NCBI GenBank assembly: GCA_024734495.1 | Contig: JALMQS010000681.1 | Location: 5,147,353 to 5,211,352, forward strand | Direction of reading: 5' to 3' | Length of the DNA stretch: 64,000 nucleotides | Source: Forficula auricularia | Taxonomy: Eukaryota > Arthropoda > Insecta > Dermaptera > Forficulidae | Shown here: positions 40,159 to 50,998 of the stretch, in pieces | Numbering within the stretch: the stretch's first letter is position 1 | Layout: each line of letters opens with the position of its first letter | The notes under the pieces: model-generated | Databases searched by the model: none | What the model saw: the letters and a program-made list of their open reading frames with translations, nothing else | Told to the model about the DNA's origin: nothing | Made by a program: the position numbers and the translations under genes

Positions 40159-41213
40159 GTGTAAGAGAATTTTTAATGAGATAAATCGACGCCTGCAACT
40201 CTTAGGAACAGAGTGAGAACTCAGTGAACAGAGGTGCTATGTTTATTGTATAGTTGTCAGAGATCAACGAGAAGTCCTAGGGGTTGATTAGGGTGGTCCT
40301 CATTTTACGACCATGAAAATTTTTTCGGGACACCCTCTCAAATTATCAGGTTATAAATATATGATTAATATATTTTTAATGATATTATAACGTAGAATCG
40401 CTACATTTTCAAATTTTCTCAATGAACTCCTAAGAGGTAGGCAAAGTGGCCATCATATAGAATTGACTTGAATTTGCTCTGTGTTTTAATAATGACTGAA
40501 TGACAAAGGTAGGGGCGGGATTTCACAAAAAATGTTTACTAATTTCATTGTCATCGATGTTTTTATTCTTTGTTTCAATTTAACGACCTATAACAAAATA
40601 GAGTAGTCGAAAATTTCAAATTTTCAAATGAGATGAGCCACCTCAAAGAGTTGTCCGATCGATCTCAAATTTTGTATGAATTATTATCTTACCCAACCTC
40701 ATAATTTGAGTCGGTGTCGCAAAAACTTTTTCGAAAAAAAAATTTCACCAGGTATAGCTAAGGACCACCCTAGTGCTCAACCTTTTGTATTACGCGAGCT
40801 ACCTTTGTATACCAAGGTATATGGCGATCGACATGTTATGATACAAATAATACAAATAAATTGCAAACAAAGTAAATGTGTGTATTAATCATTTACGAAG
40901 TACATAAAAATTCCCTACTGGGTGTACTGTGAGGGAGGTTGAAAACATAATACTTAAGATATCAATTAAATGCGTTCATAATTTTTTATTAATATAGCGA
41001 GAATTAGGGAATTGGTGCAATTTTTTCATTAATTTAAGTTTATCCATTTCTAAACGCAGGAAGGTAAAATAATTACCTAAAATTATAGCCATGCCTATTT
41101 ATTGACTTCTCATAATCCCTGACAACTATGCAATAAGGTGAGCATCTCTGCTCACCGAATGCCTACCCTAACAAATGCAGGCGTGTCCATTTATCTCATT
41201 AAAAATCTCATAC
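40159..41213. mobile_element. TIR transposon, ~110-bp TIRs, TA-flanked
   Basis: Ends GTGTAAGAGAATTTTTAATG and, inverted, GTATGAGATTTTTAATGAGA lie next to TA (40157-40158 and 41214-41215). The terminal repeats continue for ~110 bp (ATGAGATAAAT, ACGCCTGCA, ATAGTTGTCAG). A second TIR element is nested inside at 40291-40770. No transposase frame was found. Confidence 0.65.
40291..40770. mobile_element. Nested TIR element with GGGTGGTCCT ends
   Basis: Left TA-GGGTGGTCCTCATTTTAC; right, inverted, TA-GGGTGGTCCTTAGCTATA. TA is at 40289-40290 and 40771-40772. The TAGGGTGGTCC end is common to a group of TA-targeting DNA transposons. 480 bp, non-coding. Confidence 0.65.
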
Positions 41214-42195
41214 TAAAAGATTAATTAAGTCAAGTTAAGAATAATATTAAAATGCATCCCTCTATAGTTTAATAATAAAGTCAGGACAGTAAAGTCTCTC
41301 GAAAATGTATAAAGAGTAGATTAAATATTAAATAAATAAAATTCCAAATACAGCTCCTCTTATAGTGAGTGATATTATAATTTTTAAAAATACAATTTTT
41401 TCTTTTTCAAAATTCGTAAAACTCTTGTTTTTAATCGTAATATAAAATTTGGTCTTTCCCTGAAAATATAATTCAATCGCCAGCAGAATTGGAGAATCAG
41501 AATTAAGTAAAAGCTTATATACACACATGTCAGAAGAATTTAATCTTTAGGGCTACGCAAGAATAACACTGGTTCGATTCCTTCTGACATGAAATCAAAC
41601 ATATTTAATAAGATTCTTGATAAGGCTTTTAAATATTTATTAATGTAATGTTAATTATTTTTCTGGATGCTTACCCGTTTTTCTGTATGTATTTCGATAC
41701 CCATTAGAAGATGAAAAAATCTAATTGAAATTTCGTTCTGTTGCTAAAAAATTTTTTTTACTAGGAACTGATTAGATTTTCAGTTCAGTGAACTGGGAAC
41801 TTTCAGAAAAAAAATGCAGAAAATCAACATTATTCGAATCATTATCGGAAGTTCATAAACGGTCAAATTTGGTACAAACGTTCGTATTAATAAGTCGTGC
41901 CCTTCTGGCAAGTTTCACAGAAGCTCAAACCACTCCAAAGAATTGGCAAATCATATTATTGTATCTTCCATTTTTAAACCAAGCTTGCTTTTATGGCTTA
42001 CTGGCTTCTTTTGTTCTCTTTTTTTTACAACTTACTATTTTATTCTTTTGGGTTTCTAAGTTCTTATTGGTTAATTTGTTATCTCTTTACTTGAAACGGA
42101 GTTGAATTCTGTAAACACAAAGATGAAAATGGAGGATTGAAAACAAAATGACCGTGTCTTCAAGAAAAGTGAAAGAATCGAACGAACTAACTTGA
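41214..42195. other. Mostly unassigned; tRNA-like hairpin at 41525-41592
   Basis: ACATGTCAGAAGAA and TTCTGACATG enclose a segment with GGTTCGATTCC (a perfect B box), so 41525-41592 is probably a SINE head fragment. The remaining sequence shows no recognisable gene. The frame at 41788-42105 is hydrophobic and AT-driven. Confidence 0.4.
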
Positions 42196-42673
42196 TCTAT
42201 ATAAATAAAAATGTATTGTTACGCTTAAGTGATACGTTGAAGGATCTCCGAAAGTTCTTCACCGATTTCTTTGAAATTTTCACACAACATTCCATTCACA
42301 TGCACGAGTGTTTTTATATATAGTGTTTTCATAGATATCACACCTGTGGCATATAAAAAATCTCTGGGGGTAAAAGGAAACAAACAAGACGGCCGATTAT
42401 AGCTTTTTGATAATCTTTCAACTGTCAATATTATTTTTGGTTAAGGGAACAATAATTATAAACCTGGCCCAAAATTTAGATATACCAATCGGAGCACCAA
42501 ACGGACATATGATGCGAATATATGTAGTTTCGATACGTCCAGTGGTTTAGGAGTGAAGCATAAGAGTTAGTCACAGAAACGCGTGGTCGGGTCATCTATT
42601 ATCTATATATATGTTAACCATAAAACGAGACGCTCCCCGCCAGGGGCTAGGTGCTTGCCCGGGCGTCACCTAG
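42196..42673 (+). mobile_element. Helitron 2 (non-autonomous, 478 bp)
   Basis: Starts TCTATATAAATAAAAATGTA after GA and ends GGGCGTCACCTAG before T. It is ~90% identical to Helitron 1 at both ends (ACGCTTAAGTGATACGTTGA; AATTATAAACCTGGCCC; CGATACGTCCAGTGGTTTAG). The ~400-bp interior of Helitron 1 is missing between GGTTAAGGGAACAAT and AATTATAAACC. The 3' hairpin is weaker here. Confidence 0.8.
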
Positions 42674-43265
42674 TATACAAATAAACATTTGAATGATTTA
42701 ATAAATAATAGATTAATAATATATCAATTTTGGCTTGAAAAAATAAATATCACTGCTAGTTCGCTTAGTTGTTAGCCGTTGGCTTATTACAGACCCCATC
42801 TCAATCTCGTTTTAGAATAAAGTGCGAAAAAATTGAGGGGGTTGTAAAGAAAAGTGGAAATTTACACGCATCATATCGTGTAAGAAAAGTGTATGTACTA
42901 TAGTCATTCAGTCAGAAATCAGTCGGTTTACCTCCACAAAACGTCTCTCGAAAATTGGACTTTCGCAACTGATATTACAAAAAAATAATTTTGTGAAAGA
43001 AAAATATAAATGGAAAAACGAAGAAAAAAATCCAAGAACAAGTTTTTTTTTAGACTATGTATAAAATTTCGGTCTCTAATTATTTAATATTCATGATCAC
43101 TAGAGAGCGGGAAAAAAGAATTGGCTTTTTTCAATTTTGGAACTTTTAAAGTTGTTTTCTTTTTTTATATTTATAGCGATGTAAAAAAATCAAATAGATT
43201 TGGAGATTTAAAAAATCCCCTATATACTTATATACCTTATAGATTTTCCTATTACTGATTCATTT
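42674..43265. other. Unassigned AT-rich sequence
   Basis: No recognisable feature. Confidence 0.35.
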
Positions 43266-43473
43266 AGGTTAATCAACATTTACATCAATTAATGTATACA
43301 TTGTATTTGAGCTTCGACTTCGGAGATTACTTCTCCACCATCGACTGTCCTTGATCATCTTTTTAGTCCTTGTTTTAAATAAGAGGAAAAAACTAATTAG
43401 ATAAAAAAAACTCTTTTCCGATAATTATGCCAATTCCATAATTCACCCTCTGCCCCTTTCAGGTTAATCAACA

Positions 43474-44221
43474 TAATAATAAGAAATTCTTTATTTATAC
43501 AATTATAATTACAGAGTACATTTTTCATACAAGATGAATATACATTCTTTGTCAGCTTTATTTTTAACGGTGACTTCGGGCTTGCTACCCACAATTCATC
43601 CTCCTTTAAAAGTTTGTTTAACACTTCTTAGTTCGTTCGATTCACCAAATAATGATATAACGAGGAAAATTTTTAAAAAACCTCTAAAACCAATTTAAAA
43701 AAAAAAAAAAAAAAAAGAAGAAACTTAAAATAAAATATAACAAGAAAGCAAAACGAGATTAATAATTATCCGAGATCGATAGATGTAATTAATGGATTCG
43801 TATGAGTAATTAGCCTTTTTTGGAACTTGAACGATAATTTCCTAATGTGGTCTTGCAGGCTCTCAATTTGTAGTCCTTCTCTGATTATATAGTTGTTGAT
43901 TCCTGGCGGAGGGTTAGCAATTGTCCTGAGAGTTTTTGTTTCAACTCTTTCAATAAGCGAAACATTTGTTTTGGCCGCATGACCAAACCATAAAGGTGCT
44001 CCATAAGTAAGACGAGGGCGCACCATGGCCCTATATAGATTTAATTTCTGATCCAACTCAAGTGGGCTTCTTTTATTAATTAAAGGCCATATAATTTTGG
44101 CGGAAATTCATCCACTTGATGAAACTGCCTTTAGATGCGTAGCCCAATTTAATAATTTGTCCAAATGGACTCCTAAATATTTTGCTGAAGAACTCCAATC
44201 TAGCAGTCTGTCGTCCAATAA
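43474..44221 (-). mobile_element. 5'-truncated Jockey-type LINE with target duplication
   Basis: The element is flanked by an exact 13-bp duplication AGGTTAATCAACA (43461-43473 and 44222-44234). Its minus strand carries the C-terminal part of ORF2 and a ~290-bp 3' UTR ending in TTATTATTATG. The boundaries fit target-primed reverse transcription. The same 13-mer also occurs at 43266-43278. Confidence 0.8.
43766..44220 (-). pseudogene. Jockey-type LINE reverse transcriptase C-terminus
   Basis: From ~44220 the minus strand reads AKYLGVHLDKLLNWATH, an in-frame TGA near 44110, then NKRSPLELDQKLNLYRAMVR, RLTYGAPLWFGHAAKT, VETKTLRTIANPPPGINN and RKLSFKFQKRLITHTNPLI. These match the Jockey ORF2 order YLGVxLD - (L)NRRSPL - YK-xxxRPxLTYG-PxW - KxLRxIxxxPxxxxN - NPLI. 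The YxDD catalytic site and endonuclease lie in the missing 5' part, so the product is dead. The last 96 codons are open. Confidence 0.8.
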
Positions 44222-44234
44222 AGGTTAATCAACA

Positions 44235-45126
44235 ATGAAGAGTTATTCTATTTATCTTTTATGTAGTACAAAATATTTGCGAGACCCAAATGAATTTTTT
44301 TTTTCAATTTTATCATTGAAATTTTTTTTTTCGAAGTTCTATATAGGTAGTATTAGGTTAGGTACTCAAGATAAATAAAAAAGAAAGAAGAAGGCTTCCA
44401 TTTGGTTTTTGTAAATCATCAAAATCGAATAATGTTTCAAGTCGAAGTCTTGAAAAAGCGTAAAATTGGAAAGTTTATAGGATGAATTTTATAGTTTCCA
44501 TATATCAGATGAAAAATATTATTTGATCGTAAATGTTGGAGGTCGTAAATCGGACTCCTCTTGTTAAATACTTTGTATTTATTATCATAAATGTGTTCTA
44601 TAATAATATATTGTATGTATGCCATGCATTACAATAATTGTATTATTATCCTTTAATTTAAAATGTAAAAAGAGTCATTTTCATATTATCTGTTTTAAGG
44701 CTCATCTGTTGAACTACGTGCCCTCTCATCTTTGTTCAGAATATCTGTTTCCATATTCCGTATTCCCCAATATCTGTAAATTAAATTAAAAAGGTTTAAC
44801 TGGGAGTATCTATATAAGTAAATAAAATCCTACCCAAAAACACACTTATGTAAGAAAATAAGCCAAGTTCGAAGTAGTGAAATCTAGGGAGCAGCCTAGT
44901 TAAATTTACCAAGAATAATTATGTTGAGAAAATAGGATTTTCAATTTAAATATAATCTTTCCATTTTGAATGGCAATTTAGATTTATAGACTCTAAAATT
45001 TTAATTTTAATTATATTCATCAAAATTGGCTGGTCAGGAATTTAGATAATATACCTTGCCTCTCCACATATCAACATTTGGGCCTTCTCTTAATCAGATA
45101 AAAAGAATTTGGTCATTTTGATTTGA
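44235..45126. other. Unassigned AT-rich sequence
   Basis: No recognisable feature. Confidence 0.35.
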
Positions 45127-45270
45127 AGTCGATACCTCCATATTTTCAACACTGTGGTTACTATAAAAATAATCGTCGAAACGTCAAAAATGCAATGTTC
45201 ATGGATTATTCCTGAAGTATTAGATGAGAGTCGATCGATATTTTTGATTTCCTCCAGGTCTACAGCAAAG
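45127..45270 (+). repeat. Single unit of the 119-bp GAAACGTC repeat
   Basis: GAAGTCGATACCTCCATATT, GTGGTTAC, GTCGAAACGTCAAAAATGC, GATTATTCCTGAAGTATTAG and GATATTTTTGATTTCC match the minus strand of the tandem units at 8513-8870, here in plus orientation. It is followed on the right by repeat K, as at the 8.5-kb locus. Confidence 0.6.
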
Positions 45271-45289
45271 ATAACGGATACCGTAACAA

Positions 45290-45935
45290 CGCAGTTGCTA
45301 TCGTTATTTATTAAATTTCCTCTCAAATTTAAATTCTAAACTAAGGTTAAAAGAGTTAGCTATACTTATTAACAGACCAAATAAAAACATTATTTTTAAT
45401 TTTAGAGTAAAATACCTAATTTAAAATATAATTTTACTAAAAATTTTATGTACCTAATCTTTTTTGAGGTCCGCGGGGTACTTAAATAGAATATTAAATT
45501 TGATCAAAATTTGTTTAGTCATTATCAAGATATTTAAAAAAAAACTAAAAAAGTACCTACCTACTAATGTTTTCGGACCGGTATGTACCAAAAACTAATC
45601 AACGCTTCATTTTAATAAAGTAATAGTATGTTTTCAATTTCATTTCAATCGGATGAAAGTGGAAAAAATTCTCGATGTAAAAAACGAATCCATACATAAT
45701 AGATAAATGCATTTATGCACCGATATCCATCGAATAAATGAAAAAATCACACTTTTGGGCTCTGGACGAGAGCCCATGTAATTTTTGGCATCACCGTCAG
45801 GTTCTAAAATTTAACCTGATAGAATACTACAATTTGTGACTTGGGTTGAGACCATGGGTTCCGTAGTCTTTGTCTGAGGAGCCTTTGAAGACGCGCTTGG
45901 CGCGAGTCCGATTAAAATATTTTACCCATTTTTCG
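45290..45935. repeat. Interspersed repeat K, copy 2
   Basis: Matches 8930-9560 in the same orientation (AACGCAGTTGCTATCG, TATGTACCAAAAACTAATCA, TTTTCAATTTCATTTCAATC, TTGAGACCATGGGTTCCGTA, GCGCGAGTCCGATTA). No coding sequence or terminal repeats are visible. Confidence 0.6.
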
Positions 45936-46382
45936 CTATGAATAGAGTAGGTATAGAGTAAAAAAATTGAAATTTTGAATGGGGTGGTATCCAAAGATTG
46001 TAACTAATGAACTGAAATTCGAAACAAATTTTTTAATTAATAAATTACACGCTTAACCCGTTCGCTGACAAAAATTACAAATTCCTAAAATTTTGAGCAG
46101 GGTAATTGTGAAATTTATTTTTACATTTTCCTCCAATACCCAGGCATCTTTGGATATGACACTTTTCACCAAGAGACCATGACATTTAATATTATTGAAA
46201 AAACTTAATCACTCGAGCCAAGACAACAAATTGCAATTTAAATTAAAGAAAAATATTGCCCAATATTCAGGAATTTCTAATTTTTTAGGATATATGACGT
46301 ATTTCACTGAGATACCATGACCTAAGCAATTTAATCCATTATATTTATATACGAATTAAAAATAATAATAATAAATAAATAA

Positions 46383-46683
46383 ATCTTTATTATTCAACCT
46401 GCTTAGAGGCACAAGTCCTCGGTGGCTAGGTCAACAAAACATCAATACAAATTAACTACAGAAATTAATAAACATAAATACAAATCAATTAAAAGAAATT
46501 AACAAACAAGAAAAAGAAAAAAAAATAGATGTGTATGATCATTTACAAATAACATGATCATAGATTTCCATCAAAAGAAAAAACGTAATTTAAATAATTC
46601 CGCGCAAAAACCCGATACCAGGAGCAAACGACGCATTAGCCATCCCGACATTTGCCATAAGTTGTTAAGGAAACCTGGTCAAA
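46383..46683 (-). mobile_element. LINE 3' UTR copy, severely truncated
   Basis: ~90% match to the 3' UTR of the LINE at 27419-28390 (AAGTCCTCGGTGGCTAGGTC; CCATCCCGACATTTGCCAT; TTGTTAAGGAAACCTGG). On the minus strand it ends in GAATAATAAAGATTTATTTA followed by a (TTA)n tail. Only ~300 bp were retained, a typical extreme 5' truncation. Confidence 0.75.
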
Positions 46684-47756
46684 TTTAATTACACGTACTT
46701 TATACATAACGCACACATAAACATCTCTTGTAATTCTACTTCCACTTATAGATTTTTTATTAATATAAATTAAAACCAGGAACATAAAGTAATTTAATTT
46801 AATTTTCATGTTAAAAAACTACTAGTCTTAACTTTTTTAATAAAATTATTACCCTTAACTTTTTTATTAATATAATTTCTTTTTTAATTTTTTTTTGACA
46901 TTTTATCAATAAATTCATATTTTTAATAAAATAAAATTTATTTTATTATACTATGAAATATTAAAAAATATATATGGTATAGAAAATATACTACTTTTAT
47001 TGGATATTGGATTTTTTTTTATTAAAATTCAAAATGCTTGATCTTTAGGTAAAGTAGATACCTACACCTAAAAAGGCTATATATATTTTGACAAATTTAA
47101 GGGCAAAAGTCATTTCTGTTTCTATATAGGACAGAGTAGAATTGTCTCAAGAGTTCTTTTAAGCAATAAGCGACAGGCTGTCTAGCTGGTATAGCTTGGA
47201 ACACGCAAAATGAGGCCATTTCATGAAGAGGAGGAAAATACAGTTAAAGAGGTTCCAAAAGGAACATGGGGTAAAGCAATAAACGCAAACGCCTTCCCCC
47301 GGCTAGCTTTATACTAGAGAAATAGTCTTCCAAGATACAGACAGTCAGAAACAAAAGACCTGAATTGATATGGTTCCAGAAAGACACAGTCGTCGAGAGT
47401 TTAAGACTTTTATTAAAAGAGCCAAGCCGACCCAATGGCAGGCTGTAATCATACACCATCCAACTCAAGATAATGGATTCAGTCTTGCGCATAAACTTTG
47501 GGAAAATGCTTCTATGCAAAAAATTTTGACTTATATTAGTTATTTTTATGGACTGATAATCTCTTTAGAAAAGTTGGAAAAGTTGAATAATTTAACGATA
47601 TTTTTTTTATTCTATTTCAATATAAGAAAAATATTATTTTAGCATGTGGAAAGCATCGAATACCAGTCGTGTCTTTTTCATCCTACGGAAATTGATTCCG
47701 GGTTCTAATGTGTTACGAGAAGTTAAAACACACTATCTTCATTAAAAACTATAACT
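46684..47756. other. Unassigned sequence
   Basis: Mostly AT-rich. 47220-47540 is less AT-biased and holds a plus-strand frame (47370-47642) with RREFKTFIKRAKPTQWQ and LAHKLWENA, vaguely like a LINE endonuclease-RT linker, but too weak to assign. Confidence 0.3.
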
Positions 47757-48057
47757 CTTAAGAGGAGGGGTTCTCAAACCTTTCGGAGTCGCGGCGAATT
47801 TTTTCAATTAAAATATTTCCATGGCACCATATCCAAAGTAAAGGTATGTCTAATCGTAAAAGTAAGAGATAAAAATAAATAATAAATAAATCTTTAGCTT
47901 CTCACTTTGTTTTTTATCTAGTTAGCCAATAAATAAATAAGATTTGAATTCTTAGTTCATTCAAACATAATTAATTATTATTATTATTAATTTTTTTATT
48001 GTTAAGGATAAATAAATTGAATTGCTTCTTTCCAGTAATTTATTTTATTATTCAAAT

Positions 48058-48111
48058 GGTTAATCCAAATATTTCGAGAGCGCTCTCGGCATCTCTTCCT
48101 CAGTGGAAACC
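48058..48111 (-). ncRNA. Hammerhead ribozyme candidate, locus j (best fold)
   Basis: On the minus strand: GGTTTCCA, CTGAGGA (48103-48097), A, GAGA/TCTC hairpin, GAAA (48075-48072), TATT and TGGATTAACC. Stem I pairs TCCA with TGGA and GGTT with AACC, with a TT bulge, the same architecture as locus c. After GAAA, AUAU replaces the ACGU of other loci yet stays self-complementary, so the intermolecular stem III is preserved by compensatory change. All invariant core positions are present. Cleavage would fall after ATT. Confidence 0.6.
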
Positions 48112-48242
48112 GTGGGACCACACAATAGGCAAGTCAGTGAGTTATTATTAATTACAGATGTCAAAAGGTACTCATCCACTCCCCCACCAATGTGCCGACC
48201 CCATCAGTTTGTACAGAACATTGATAAAAGCTTGATTACACA

Positions 48243-48273
<31 letters not shown>

Positions 48274-49736
48274 CATACGAATTTAAAATGAGATAACATG
48301 CGAGTATATACAATTATTTACATCTCTTTATAATGAAGTCCGAATGAAATTTAAAAAATCAAAAATTAATCAGTACTCGAGCTGGTTTAAATTTAACATG
48401 ATCTAATTACTGTTAATGACCAGTCAAGGGAAGGTCAACGACCACAATATTGTCTACGTTTTTTAGCACGCGGAATTAATTAATAAAAAAGCATAAATGT
48501 TTATTTTTTTATCATTTCTATTAAAATTTTGTATTCCCTCATTAAAAAACCCGTGTCTACCTTGTAATTTACTGTGTTTTTCAGGCTTTGCTGGATGAAA
48601 CATATAATTAATTATGTGTAATTTAACTAAAAATTCAAATCTTAATAAAATTAATAACAAAAATAACAGCTTCAACAGCTTTATTACTAGAATTAAATAA
48701 TTTGAAATAAAAATAAATATCTGTAGGAGTTATTTTTTTTTTAATTTTGCTTTCTTTATTGTTTGTGTTTTGGTTTGAGAAATGTTCATTCGTCTGAGAA
48801 ATGTTCATTCGACTGATAAATGTTCATTCGTTTATGTACCATGTACCTATGTTAATTCGGATTTCTATACCCACGATAGCGGAAAAACGAAAGGTCTTAG
48901 AAAGTTTTGTTGGACCTGATTTACTCTCTTTCACTAGTCAAGAAAGCAGAATCGTTCAGTTTGTTCTAATGCCAAAAAATTGTATTTTATTTGATCACAC
49001 ACACACACACACTCACACACGCAGATAGAAAGAGAGAGAGAGATTTTCAATTTTTTGGATCTAAGGTACCTGGAAAATTGAAAAAAAAACGAATTCGAAA
49101 TTTTTTACGAAAATAAAAAATTCAATCATTTTGATTTGGAGATTTTATTATCAAATTAAATACGCCCAGCAGGGTTTAGCTTGCAAACCTAACGAGGAAA
49201 TTTTATTAGAAAAATAAATTAATAATTTTATTAAAAACAAGTTTTCAAAAAATGAACATTCCATTATAAATATCTGTTAATTCTTATTTATTTGATTAAA
49301 AATTTATCTAATATAAATGAATATTCATTGTATATAATTATTTAATGAAAAAAATGTATTGGATAAATTTTTTCTTTCTTTAAAAGCAAATGAAAATCTA
49401 CAGAAATTTCAAAAAAATAATTCCCTTATTTCATTGAAAATATTTTAAAAACAATTAAAGATAAAAATTAAAAAATATAATAAATTCTCTAAAATGCAAT
49501 TGTGGTAGAATGTCTCACCCTGGTATAGAAAGAAAAGGGTGAGAAATATAAGCATGGGCACTTTTATAATAATCCCGGATACATGTCAAGACAAGTCCAT
49601 ATCCATTAGAGACATTGAAACAAGCTCAGACACGAAATAAAGAATTTTCTATTAATCAAGTATAATAAGAGTTTTATCAATAGTGTTTACTTCTCCTTAA
49701 CACAAGCTAACGATTTTAATACTAATAATAAAATTG

Positions 49737-49805
49737 CATGCAAACTCTATTATATAGATCTGAAATATGTTAAAAAAAATTGCAAAATAAAAACACATGA
49801 AATAA
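49737..49805. repeat. Interspersed repeat fragment, copy 2
   Basis: Matches positions 1-65: GCAAACTCTATTATATAGA, GAAATATG, TTGCAAAATAAAAACACATG. Lies inside the decayed hAT element. Confidence 0.6.
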
Positions 49806-49879
49806 GCTGACGTGATCTGATCTGGCCATCCACTTGACTTTACCATACAACCTGGCCCCTAAAATTATTTATAATCATA

Positions 49880-50320
49880 TTGGGGGGGGGAGGTTAGTTT
49901 TGCATTTTTTACTTCTGGTGTCCCATTGATTTTGTTACAAAATTTGGTTGAGTTTGGTAAATAGCCATGATTTCAATTTTTTGACCCTACACTCCCACCC
50001 CCCATTTTGTGCGGTTAGAATTTGCATTTCTAGACTTTTGGGGGTCCACTGATTATGTATACAAAATTTGGTTGAGTTTGCTCAAACGAACTAGATTTTT
50101 CATTTTTAACCCCCCCCCTCCACCCCCTTAATTTTGGGTCGATATGCACCAAAATCTAATCAGCTCTTAATCTCAATGGACCAAAACTACGTGTGAAATT
50201 TGGTTTCGATATTCACTCTATTTTTTGAGCTAGCTCGTCCACAAAAATTTGGTAACGCACAGACTAAAGGACAACCAGACAACTGGACAGACTAACTAAC
50301 AGACATTTTGACAAAACAAT
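49880..50320. repeat. Inverted copies of the 116-bp repeat and the 11100 repeat
   Basis: Two units containing ACAAAATTTGGTTGAGTTTG (~49938 and ~50060) and AATTTGCATTTCTAGACTTT are inverse relatives of 5700-6000. They are followed by a block matching 11100-11320 (CCAAAATCTAATCAGCTCTT; TTTGAGCTAGCTCGTCCAC; AATTTGGTAACGCA). Confidence 0.55.
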
Positions 50321-50490
50321 TATTATCTCGAAAAATATAATTTTTTCGATGTTCACTTATTAGAGCTTTTTTGTAGAGCGAAATGCCATGGTTTAGCGCA
50401 ATTTTTTTAGTCAAAATAGTTTGAGCCTTTTTTGAGATATTTCGAAAAAAAGAAGGTAAAAAAACCACTTTTTTCATGCACGATTACAAT

Positions 50491-50517
50491 ACTTGACCAT
50501 ACCCTGTATGGTCAAGT
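50491..50517. repeat. Perfect short hairpin
   Basis: ACTTGACCATAC - CCT - GTATGGTCAAGT: 12-bp perfect arms around three bases, near the right end of the hAT element. It could terminate or structure a transcript, or be the remnant of another element's end. Confidence 0.6.
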
Positions 50518-50750
50518 AAAAAATTATACTCTTAATTTATCGTTCGCGGCTCACAGTTTTGGAACCTCTACTTAAGAGTAAGTGCAAAGCCAATACAAGC
50601 AAAAATATAGCTAAAAAAATTTTGCCTCGGTGATATTTTATTATATTTGCAGCTGTGATATTTATTTTATTATTTTTATTTTTATTTTATTTATTTTTTG
50701 TAAATGATTTTAATAAATTCATTAAAATTTCTAAAATCTATTTAGACTAA

Positions 50751-50998
50751 TAATTTATAGTACCTGGAGCCACCGAGCGATGCACGTTAACACCAGACCA
50801 CTCCCTCCCGAAACCACACATCTCGCCCCCACCACTGCGCTCCACCCGAGCCCAACCGCGCCTCCCACCCCCGGATCCCCAACAACTGCACCCCACTTCC
50901 CACATCCACCCCACCCCTCACCCAGTTTTTGCATTTCTAGCTTTCTAATAGTCTACATATTATGTGTATAATATTTGTTTACTCGTACACAAATTTGC
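50751..50998 (-). mobile_element. Mariner-like element 3' tail with G-rich segment, copy 2
   Basis: The minus strand reads TACACATAATATGTAGAC, GAAAGCTAGAAATGC, AAAAACTGGGTGAGGGG, ~150 bp of G-rich sequence and GCATCGCTCGGTGGCTCCAG then GTA, matching 26895-26929 plus 27229-27416. This copy is uninterrupted and so shows the empty site of insertion E2. The upstream transposase part is gone except for a few codons. Confidence 0.65.

Larger units (their letters stand above)
47765..50570. mobile_element. hAT transposon (2.8 kb, decayed, with nested insertions)
   Basis: An exact 8-bp duplication CTTAAGAG (47757-47764 and 50571-50578) bounds the element. Ends are GAGGGGTTCTCAAACCTTTC and, inverted, TAGAGGTTCCAAAACTGTGA, followed on both sides by GCCGCG-type or GTCGCGGC text, as in hAT elements. 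The usual first C is mutated on both ends. No transposase is readable. The interior holds a hammerhead locus (48058-48111), CA microsatellite (~48990-49020), a copy of the repeat at 1-65 (49737-49805) and repeats related to 5700 and 11100. Confidence 0.75.

Noticed and set aside
47370..47642. A 90-codon frame with LINE-like words
   Set aside because: The resemblance to a LINE linker is too weak and no neighbouring LINE sequence is found, so it is left unassigned.
50780..50971. A 63-codon Pro/Thr/His-rich open frame
   Set aside because: It is the antisense reading of the same G-rich tail.
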